Positions 52,421-64,000 of a stretch of 64,000 bases of DNA are shown one piece after another; position 1 is the stretch's first letter, and every line of letters starts with the position of its first letter. The position numbers were made by a program, and so were the translations under genes. Source of the stretch: Nannocystis pusilla (lineage in GTDB: Bacteria; Myxococcota_A; Polyangia; Nannocystales; Nannocystaceae); contig NZ_JAPNKE010000002.1 in assembly GCF_026626665.1 (NCBI RefSeq), positions 2,295,204-2,359,203 of the forward strand, written 5' to 3'. The notes below the pieces were generated by a model that saw nothing but the letters and a program-made list of their open reading frames with translations, was not told the DNA's origin and ran no database searches.

Positions 52421-54886
52421 ATGATGATGAAGCAGCAGCTTTCGTGGGGAGGGGCGCTCGCGGCCCTTGCGCTGGCGGGATGCCCCGGCCCGACCGGGGA
52501 GACGTCGGCCACGGACGGCACCGCGTCGTCCGCAGCGACGACCTCGACGGGCTCGACCACGGACGTGACGCCGACCACGTCGGAGGGGACGATTTCGTCG
52601 ACGAGCGGGACCACCGCGAACCCCACGGGAGAGATCGATCCGCTGCCGCAGGGCCCGATCCAGGCCGGCGTGGCGGTCGGCTACCTGACCGGCCCGGTCG
52701 GGGCGTCGATGGCCGGGTTCGGCGGGCGGACGGTCACCAACAGCACGCCGTGGAACCACCTGCTGAACGGCGCGTCCGGCTTTTACGGCCTCGGCACGAT
52801 CAAGGCGATGGTCATCGAGGTCGGCGGCGAGCGCCTGGTGGTGATGAAGACGCCGACGATGAGCTCGGAGCACTCGCTGACCGAGGGCACGATCGAGAAG
52901 CTCAAGGCGCTGCACGACATCGACATCACGGGGCGGCTCATCACCGCGGCGACGCACTCGCACCACAACCTGGCCCGCTACTGGCGGCTGCCGGCGCCGC
53001 TCGGGTTCGTCGGCGCCGACTCGCCCGACGAGGAGCTGATCGACCGCATGACGACGGCGATGGCCGACGTGATCGCGGCGGCGGTGGCCGACCTCGGGCC
53101 GGCGCAGTGGGGCGTGGCCTGGAACGACGACTGGGACCCCGACGACGCGGTGTACCGCGACCGCCGCGGCGAGAACGACCCGACGTACGGCAAGGACGCC
53201 CGCCTGACGCTGCTGGCGGTGCGCCGCCCCGACGGCACGCCGATGGCCACGGTCATCAACTTCGGCATGCACGGCACCGTGTTCGACTCGCCGAACGAGC
53301 TGTTCACCGAGGACGCGCCGGGCGGGCTCGAGATGAAGTTCGAGGAGGCGTTCTTCGCCGCCAAGGGTCAGCCGATCTTCGGCATGTTCGCGCAGTCGGG
53401 CGGCGGCGACGCGTCCCCCGCGGGCGACGGCCTCGGCCACCCGGAGCCCGCCCGCATCGAGCGGGTCGGTCACGCCGCGGCGCCGAAGATCCTCGAGCTC
53501 TACGACGCCATCGAGTGGCGCGACGAGGCGACCCTCGGGGTCCGCTCGCGCCGCATCGACCTGACGTACAGCGGGATCGGCTACGACGACTACCCCGAGT
53601 TCCTGAACTCGCAGGGCGGGCCGTACCTGTGGGGCGGCTGGCAGTGCAAGGGCGCCGAGGGCGACGTCGACGACGGCAACCCTGCTACCAGCATGGAGGG
53701 CAAGCCGAAGAACTGCATGCCGATGCAGGGGCTGCTCGAGTCGCTCGGCGAGAAGGTGCCGCACGGCGAGATCCACCAGACCTATTTGACCGTGGCGCGC
53801 CTCGACGACTTCTACATGCTGACGCTGCCGGGCGAGCCGACGGCGTCGGTGATCGAGTACGCCCGCACCGGCTACGACGAGCGCGGAGTCGACGGCATGG
53901 TGTTCGGTTACTCGCAGGATCACCTGCTGTACCTGACGCAGCCCGACGACTGGCTGCAGGGCGGCTACGAGTCGGAGATGAGCCTGTGGGGGCCGCTCTT
54001 GGCCAAGTACCTGGTCGACGGCCAGATGACGATCATCGACGCGCTCATCGCCGGTGACGGCTCGCCGGTGTGGTCGGAGGACTCGCCGGCGCTGTCGGTC
54101 GGCAAGTCGTTCGAGCCGCGGGCGCTCGAGGCCAGCGTCGACGCGCCGGGCCTGACGGGCGAGCCGCCGACGGGGCTCGGGCGCGGCGAGACGCTGCGGG
54201 TCGCCTGGAACGGCGGCGACCCGGCGCTCGGCGAGCCGCGCGTGACGGTGCAGGTCGACGACGGCGGCGGCTTCGTCGACGTGCCGTCGCCGAGCGGCTG
54301 GGCCGGGGCCGCGCTCGACAACTCGCGCTATCACATGCTCACCCACTACGCGCCGATGCCCGAGCCCAACGGCAAGCTCCTCGCCGAGCGCCAGCAGAAG
54401 TGGTACGTCGACTGGCAGGTCCCGGCGGACATGCCCGCAGGGACATATCGCCTGCGGATCGCCGGCCGCTCGTTCGACGGCCAGGCGACCGAGGACTACG
54501 CGCTCGAGACGGCGCCGTTCGAGGTGACCTTCGCCAAGGAGCACGAGCTGACGGCGGTGCTCGCGGGCGGCGAATCGAAGCTCGACGTGGTGCGGCCGCC
54601 GCCGGCCTACGACCTGGTGAAGACGTGGCCGATCGGCGGCTTCCGCCTGCTCGACCCCGAGGTCGCGGCGGCCGATCCCGTGCATGTGCGCGTGCCGCTG
54701 ACGCTGACCTTCATCAAGGACAACCTGCCGGTCGGCGACACCCACGAGGTCCCGTACACGCCCGGCGTCGGCCACGTGTTCGACTTCGCGGCCACGGGGC
54801 TCGACCCCGACCAGTTGTTCGCGCGCGTGCACCTGCAGAGCGACGTCGTCCCGGCGTTCATCGAGGTCGAGATCGCGGCGCCGTGA
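52421..54886 (+). CDS. Neutral/alkaline ceramidase-like lipoprotein
   Basis: 821 residues, frame intact. Lipoprotein signal MMMKQQLSWGGALAALALAGC, a Thr/Ser-rich linker to about residue 70, then the neutral ceramidase (Ceramidase_alk) N-terminal domain: QAGVAVGYLTGPVGASMAGFG, AMVIEVGGERLVVMKT, ATHSHHNL (Zn-binding His pattern) and FAQSGGGDASPAGDG, which corresponds to the N-x-G-D-V-S-P-N catalytic-serine motif of the family. YMLTLPGEPTASV is also characteristic. A C-terminal beta-sandwich ends the protein. The known reaction is hydrolysis of ceramide to sphingosine and fatty acid. An outer-membrane-anchored lipid amidase is plausible, as sphingolipids occur in myxobacteria. A hairpin lies at 54429-54446. 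Confidence 0.85.
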   Translation: MMMKQQLSWGGALAALALAGCPGPTGETSATDGTASSAATTSTGSTTDVTPTTSEGTISSTSGTTANPTGEIDPLPQGPIQAGVAVGYLTGPVGASMAGFGGRTVTNSTPWNHLLNGASGFYGLGTIKAMVIEVGGERLVVMKTPTMSSEHSLTEGTIEKLKALHDIDITGRLITAATHSHHNLARYWRLPAPLGFVGADSPDEELIDRMTTAMADVIAAAVADLGPAQWGVAWNDDWDPDDAVYRDRRGENDPTYGKDARLTLLAVRRPDGTPMATVINFGMHGTVFDSPNELFTEDAPGGLEMKFEEAFFAAKGQPIFGMFAQSGGGDASPAGDGLGHPEPARIERVGHAAAPKILELYDAIEWRDEATLGVRSRRIDLTYSGIGYDDYPEFLNSQGGPYLWGGWQCKGAEGDVDDGNPATSMEGKPKNCMPMQGLLESLGEKVPHGEIHQTYLTVARLDDFYMLTLPGEPTASVIEYARTGYDERGVDGMVFGYSQDHLLYLTQPDDWLQGGYESEMSLWGPLLAKYLVDGQMTIIDALIAGDGSPVWSEDSPALSVGKSFEPRALEASVDAPGLTGEPPTGLGRGETLRVAWNGGDPALGEPRVTVQVDDGGGFVDVPSPSGWAGAALDNSRYHMLTHYAPMPEPNGKLLAERQQKWYVDWQVPADMPAGTYRLRIAGRSFDGQATEDYALETAPFEVTFAKEHELTAVLAGGESKLDVVRPPPAYDLVKTWPIGGFRLLDPEVAAADPVHVRVPLTLTFIKDNLPVGDTHEVPYTPGVGHVFDFAATGLDPDQLFARVHLQSDVVPAFIEVEIAAP
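54429..54446. repeat. Dispersed hairpin inside CDS
   Basis: Arms ACATGCCC and GGACAT, loop GCAG; translated as ADMPAGTY in a loop between strands of the C-terminal sandwich. Confidence 0.7.
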
Positions 54887-54960
54887 GCGGCGGGGGGGCG
54901 CCGAACGCAGGTTACGCCGGCCTCCCTGCGCGGGCGTCGACGGGGGACCGGCGATCCGCT

Positions 54961-56094
54961 ATGCCGAGGAGAGTGCGGCGCGCGTGGTTTACGGTGATAA
55001 CGGCGGCGGCGCTGGCCGCCGGCTGTCTCAAACCCAATCCGGCCTACGACTCCGTCGAGACCGACGGGGCCAGCGGCGGGTCGACGTCGACCACGACGAC
55101 GACCGGCACCACCACCGTGACCACAGGGTGGTGCCGACGAGCTCGACCGCGACGACCGAGGCCCCCGGCACCTCGGAGGCGACGACGTCGACGACGGCCT
55201 CGACCACGGCGGTCCTTCCGGACATGTCCTCGGGGACAACCGAGACGAGCACCGGCGGGCCCGTCGGCTGCTGGGACCTCGGCATCGACGACTGGGCCGT
55301 CGCCACGGTGCCGCTCGAGCCGTTCGGCAGCTCGCCGATGCTCTCGCCCGACGCGAAGACGCTGCACTGGCGGGCGTTCCTCGGCGACGAGTGGCACGTG
55401 ATCCGCTCGACCCGCGACGACCCGCTGGCCGCGTTCCCGCCCGGGATGTCGTCGTGGCCGTCGTCGAGCTACCAGGCCGACCGCCCGGCGTTCGTCGAAG
55501 GCACGCAGGAGCTGTTCTTCGACAGCACGGGCGGCGACATCTACGTGCTGCCGCGCGACGGCGACATGTGGGGCGCGCCGACGGTCGCCGGCGGGGCGAA
55601 GGCGTTCGGCAGCGACCACGAGAGCCACCCGAACCCGACGGCCGACGGGGCGACGCTGCTGTTCCAGCGCGACGACGGCCCGCCGTTCGGGCAGTTCCAG
55701 CTCGGCTTCAACTTTTATCAACTGCCCGCGACCCGCAGATCCACGCGACCTTCCCCGACGTCACGCCGATGCAGGTGACGCCGAGCGACCCGGGCTTCGG
55801 CGTCCTCGCCTGTCCCGCGCTGGCGCCCGACGGGCTGCGGCTGTTCTTCGGCGCGTTCGACAGCGAGGGCGGCGGGCAGGGCGATCCCAACGACGGCCGC
55901 GCCGGGGGTGGTTCGCGGAGCGCGACAGCCTCGACGCCGGCTGGCACACGGTCACGCGCAGCACCTCGCTGCGGGTCGGAGGCTTCGTGACGTGCCCGGT
56001 CGCCGTCAGCGCCGACGGCTGCCAGCTGACGCTCCAGCTGTTCACCATCGGCCCCGGCTCGACCGAGATGCGCCTGGCTCGCCGCGGGCAGTGA
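54961..56094 (+). CDS. Lipoprotein with PD40/TolB-like beta-propeller features (three frame breaks)
   Basis: About 377 residues. Signal peptide with lipobox ALAAGC (MPRRVRRAWFTVITAAALAAGC), a Ser/Thr-rich linker, then a domain with repeated segments of the WD40/PD40 type: SSPMLSPDAKTLHWRAFLGDEWHVIRS, ELFFDSTGGDIYVLPRDGDMWG, HPNPTADGATLLFQRDD, ALAPDGLRLFFGAFDS and AVSADGCQLTL. It is likely an outer-membrane-anchored periplasmic propeller. Frame changes near 55128 (GGG run), 55730 and 55905; each continuation keeps the fold pattern to TGA 56094. A hairpin repeat is at 55222-55238, and an array of repeats follows the stop. Confidence 0.7.
55211..55238. repeat. Two chained hairpins inside CDS
   Basis: GGTCC/GGACATG with loop TTCC (55211-55226) and ACATGTCC/GGACA with loop TCGG (55222-55238); translated as LPDMSSGTTE in the linker. 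Confidence 0.7.
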
Positions 56095-56106
56095 CGCTCG
56101 CGCTTT

Positions 56107-56184
56107 CGGGCATGTCCGATTCGACATGCCCGGAGCGACATGTCCGATGCGACATGTCCGAAACGACATGCCCGAAGCGACCTG

Positions 56185-56186
<2 letters not shown>
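56107..56186. repeat. Tandem 14-bp array of the hairpin family
   Basis: After an inverted pair GGGCATGTC/GACATGCCC (56107-56131), units GACATG[T/C]CCGANNC begin at 56123, 56137, 56151 and 56165, each exactly 14 bp, and end with GACCTGTC at 56179. The last half-site contains the stop codon of the minus-strand oxidoreductase gene. The array fills the convergent gap between that gene and the lipoprotein. Confidence 0.85.
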
Positions 56187-57655
<1,469 letters not shown>

Positions 57656-57759
57656 GACGAGCGGACTGTAACAGCGCGCCCGAGCCGCCGCGGTCCGCCG
57701 CGAAGTGACTCAAGGCCGGGGCCGGTCTCGCGCGGGCGAGCCCAACGCGACGCGTGGGC

Positions 57760-58428
57760 TCAGAAGGTCGTGCCGAGGTGGAAGCCGACGATCATCTGGT
57801 GCACGCTGGCCTGATCGTTGTCGTCGCGCTTGAAGCAGGCCCGATTGCCGCCCTCGGCGGTGCAGACCTCGCGGTGGAAGTTCCAGATGAAGTCGATCTT
57901 GCCGCCGAGGAAGAACCGCTGGGTGACGAAGAAGTCGATCGACGGCGCGGTCTTGAGGGCGAAGCCCTGCGAGAACTGGCGGTCGTAGGGGAGCACGCCG
58001 CCGCGGGCGTTGAACACCTGGCGCGAGAAGCCGGGGCCGATCTCCAGGCCGAGGTCGATGCGCCAGATCGGCAGGATGCCGCGGATCACCGCGAAGAAGC
58101 TGTTCTGGTACGAGGCCCGGTAGGCGTCGGTGGTGGCGGTCTGGTAGTCGGCGTTGAAGAAGCCGACGTTGTAGGCGGCGCCGATCATGAGGGCGCGGAT
58201 CGGGCGGAAGCCGAGCGTGAAGCCCATGCCGAACGAGGGCAGGGTGCGGCCGACGATCTCGTCGGTCGACTTGCAGCCGGTGCGGCTCGGGATGCACAGC
58301 GACCCGCCCATCATCATCTCGGCCTGACCGCCGCGGCGCTTCACGTCCGCCGCCCGGGCGGAGGAGGCCACGCTGAGGGTGAAGGTCGCGGCGAGAGCGC
58401 AGAGCGCGAGGCGGGCAGGGGTCGTCAT
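57760..58428 (-). CDS. Outer-membrane beta-barrel protein
   Basis: 222 residues, intact frame. Signal peptide MTTPARLALCALAATFTLSVASSARA. The mature part has alternating strand patterns: FGMGFTLGFRPIRALMIGAAYNVGFF, LGLEIGPGFSRQVFN and FFLGGKIDFIWNFHREVCT, and ends GFHLGTTF with a terminal Phe. A Cys pair (CTAEGGNRAC) may form a loop disulphide. It is a small OmpA/OmpX-like barrel without a known ligand. A homologous barrel lies just upstream on the same strand (58517-59162), so this is a tandem pair. Confidence 0.8.
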   Translation of the reverse strand: MTTPARLALCALAATFTLSVASSARAADVKRRGGQAEMMMGGSLCIPSRTGCKSTDEIVGRTLPSFGMGFTLGFRPIRALMIGAAYNVGFFNADYQTATTDAYRASYQNSFFAVIRGILPIWRIDLGLEIGPGFSRQVFNARGGVLPYDRQFSQGFALKTAPSIDFFVTQRFFLGGKIDFIWNFHREVCTAEGGNRACFKRDDNDQASVHQMIVGFHLGTTF

Positions 58429-58516
58429 GCGGGTTGTTTGTGAGGCAGTCGCCGGAAGCGCAAGGCGACGGCCGAACGTGGGCGTGCGCCGGGCGAAATC
58501 GCGCCCCGGCCGCCGC

Positions 58517-59162
58517 TCAGATCGTCACGCCGAGCATCAGGCCCGTCAGCGAGTGGTGGCCGAACGCGGGCGCGCCCACCGGGCCTCGCAGCGCCCGGGG
58601 CTGCACGCCGGGCTGCGGTGGAAGTTCATCGTCACGTCACAGCGCAGGCCGAGGTAGACCCGGCGCGTGACGTAGACCGCGATCAGCGGGGTGACCCGGG
58701 CCGCGAACCCGAGCGTGCCGTAGCGCTGACCGCGGAAGTCGTCGTGGACGTAGGTGGCGACCTGCTGCGAATAGCCGAGGCCGAGCTCGAGGCCGAGGTC
58801 GATGCGGCCGATGTCGACGCCGGTGCGCACGACGCCGAAGATGCCCTGGTGACGGGCCGGGCCGTAGAGCGGGCGGCCGCCGAGGATGTCGGTGTACGAC
58901 GGCCGCAGCAGCCCGAATTCGTAGGACAGGCCGGCCAGCAGCCACGGCCGGAAGCGGTAGCCGACGGTGACGACGCCGCCGGCGTGCGGGGCGGTGACGC
59001 CGTCCACGCGCTTGCACCGCGCCGCGCCGCCCGGCATGCAAAGGACAGGCCGCCCGCGACATCGACCTGCAGCCCCTTGCGCTTCGGTTCGAGCTCCGCG
59101 CCGGCCTCGCTGGCCAGCAGGAATACGAGGCAGGCGGCGACGAACGCGGCTATCTGTGACAT
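58517..59162 (-). CDS. Outer-membrane beta-barrel protein, paralogue of the next gene (two frame breaks)
   Basis: About 215 residues. Signal peptide [22 protein letters not shown], then strands [58 protein letters not shown] and a C-terminal GLMLGVTI. The order and the FHR...C motif match the adjacent 222-residue barrel, so the two are tandem paralogues. One frame change is near 59041, where a missing G in a hairpin (CCTGTCC, then TTTG, CATG) turns LSFGMPGG into LSFACRAA; another is near 58577. The gene is divergent from purE. Confidence 0.72.
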
Positions 59163-59220
59163 CGAGGGGACAAACACTAGTTTTTGTTGTCGTGTTCCAC
59201 CAGATCTGGATAATCCGCCC

Positions 59221-59746
59221 ATGAGCGCAGGCCCGGACACGATTGGCGAGCAGGCGAGCCCCGTCGACGGCCCGCTGGTCGGTGTGATCATGGGCAGCCG
59301 CTCCGACTGGGAGACGATGCGCGAGGCTTCGGCGGTGCTGAAGCAGTTCGGCGTGCCGCACGAGTGCCGGGTGGTCTCGGCCCACCGCACGCCCGAGTGG
59401 CTGGCCGAGTACGCGCGCGCGGCCGAGGCCCGCGGGCTGGCGGTGATCGTCGCCGGCGCGGGCGGGGCCGCCCACCTGCCGGGGATGGTGGCCGCGGAGA
59501 CGCGCCTCCCGGTGTTCGGTGTGCCGATCCAGACGGCCGCGCTCGGCGGGCTCGACTCGCTCTTGTCGATCGTCCAGATGCCCCGCGGCGTGCCGGTCGG
59601 TACGCTGGCGATCGGCGCCGCCGGGGCCTACAACGCCGCGCTGCAGGCGATCCGGGTGCTGGCGCTGACCCGCCCGGCGCTCGCCGAGGCGCTGCGCGAG
59701 TTCCAGCGGAAGCGCGCCGAAGACGTGCGCAGCGAGGTGCTCCCCG

Positions 59747-59754
<8 letters not shown>
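59221..59754 (+). CDS. purE: N5-carboxyaminoimidazole ribonucleotide mutase
   Basis: 177 residues, complete. [14 protein letters not shown] and VVSAHRTPE are the class I PurE signatures for phosphate and substrate binding; [23 protein letters not shown] and [16 protein letters not shown] follow in family order. PurE moves the carboxyl group from N5 to C4 of the imidazole (N5-CAIR to CAIR) in de novo purine synthesis. The stop overlaps the purK start by eight bases, indicating translational coupling. A 20-residue N-terminal extension is present, not conserved in the family. ATG 59221 has no clear Shine-Dalgarno. Confidence 0.95.
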
Positions 59755-60919
<1,165 letters not shown>

Positions 60920-60997
60920 CCGCTCGCTCGATCCGGACCAGGTCGAGCATCGTTCCGCCCGAGCCGGCGGCGGCGGCGGCTGCTATATCTGCCGCAG

Positions 60998-61413
60998 ATG
61001 AGCGACGCGCTGCTGGCCGCCAACCGTCGGTTCTACGAGGCCTTCTCTCGCGCCGACCTGAGCGCGATGGACGACGTGTGGGCGCGAGTGGTGCCGGTGA
61101 CGTGCGTGCATCCTGGCTGGACCCCGCTGGTCGAGCGCGAGGAGATCATGGAGAGCTGGCAGGCGATCCTCGCCGGCTCCGCGCCGCGAGGATCGAGTAC
61201 GGCGCCGCCGAGGCGTTCCCCGGCGAGGACATGGGCTACGTCATCTGCGCCCAGACGATCGGCGACACCGAGCTGGTGGCCACCAACATCTTCGTGCGCG
61301 AGGACGGCGAGTGGAAGATGGTGCATCACCACGCGGGCCCGGTCGTGCGGCGCCGCGGCGGTCGGCCGCCTTCGGGGCCGGTGGGCGGCACCTCGGGGCA
61401 GATGCCGAACTGA
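60998..61413 (+). CDS. SnoaL/DUF4440-like NTF2-fold protein (frame break near 61188)
   Basis: 138 residues. It starts SDALLAANRRFYEAFSRADLSAMDDVW and continues VTCVHPGWTPLVEREEIMESWQAIL and FVREDGEWKMVHHHAGPVV: the NTF2-like cone fold with the His pattern typical of DUF4440/ketosteroid-isomerase-like proteins. The tail is Gly/Pro-rich. The frame changes near 61188; a missing base in GCGAGG gives APRRIEYGAAEAFPG. Soluble; a binding or isomerase role is possible but not shown. Confidence 0.8.
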
Positions 61414-61569
61414 CCGGCCTGCCCGTCGGTGCGCGCGCGGGTCCGCGGCCCGCCGCGCCCGCGTGATCGACGTCTCGCCGCGCCGCGCCGCCTTACCGTG
61501 TTCGTGCGGTCCCGGGCGGGCGTGCGGGCGATCGCGGCGGCGTAAGATGCCGATCTTCGGATCGCCTCG

Positions 61570-64000
<2,431 letters not shown>

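Overview
The window comes from a very GC-rich genome with a strong GC third-position bias. Taken together, the gene content points to a myxobacterium of the Nannocystis/Plesiocystis type (Myxococcota); this is inference, because no rRNA or other phylogenetic marker is present. The indications are three eukaryotic-like Ser/Thr kinases, many lipoproteins with Thr/Ser/Gly-rich linkers behind a lipobox, giant TPR/DUF3857 proteins, a neutral-ceramidase-like lipoprotein and D15-type outer-membrane proteins.

Layout. 1-8.4 kb: a DUF21/CBS protein (cut by the window edge), a Cys-rich lipoprotein, arylamine N-acetyltransferase, an aldehyde dehydrogenase, an SLC6-type Na+ symporter with a 34-residue partner ORF, and two hypothetical secreted/cytosolic proteins. 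8.4-24.3 kb: hutH, two tandem Ser/Thr kinases, a FAD-amine-oxidase-like/acetoacetate-decarboxylase-like fusion, a 1418-residue kinase-ATPase-TPR regulator, glutathione-dependent formaldehyde dehydrogenase and a lipoprotein. 24.5-41.5 kb: dprA, acs, two tandem DUF3857/transglutaminase-like TPR giants, lon, and two membrane or secreted proteins. 41.5-46.4 kb: an accessory island with a stand-alone effector-associated/death-like domain protein, a DUF2236 oxygenase, and a T6SS-type PAAR (DUF4150) toxin cassette made of a DUF2169 remnant, a thiolase-fold protein, the DUF4150 effector and a SUKH immunity protein. 46.4-64 kb: miaB, a PpiC-type prolyl isomerase, lipoproteins, a D15-like barrel, a ceramidase-like enzyme, an old-yellow-enzyme relative, paired small outer-membrane barrels, purE-purK, an NTF2-like protein and an M16 peptidase (cut by the window edge).

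Two features cut across the whole window. First, there is a dispersed family of short hairpins, with arms of the type CCTGTCC or CATGTCC and the matching GGACAGG or GGACATG around a 4-nt loop. I place about 45, in intergenic gaps and inside reading frames, where they are translated. Arm changes are often compensated, and the loops are often GNRA- or TTCG-like. This is the most likely undescribed element here. Second, about 28 genes or gene parts are broken by single-base frame changes, mostly in homopolymers, while the coding signal continues unchanged in the next frame. I read these as consensus errors of a draft assembly, so I annotate whole genes across the breaks.

No rRNA, tRNA, CRISPR array, insertion sequence or prophage was recognised.
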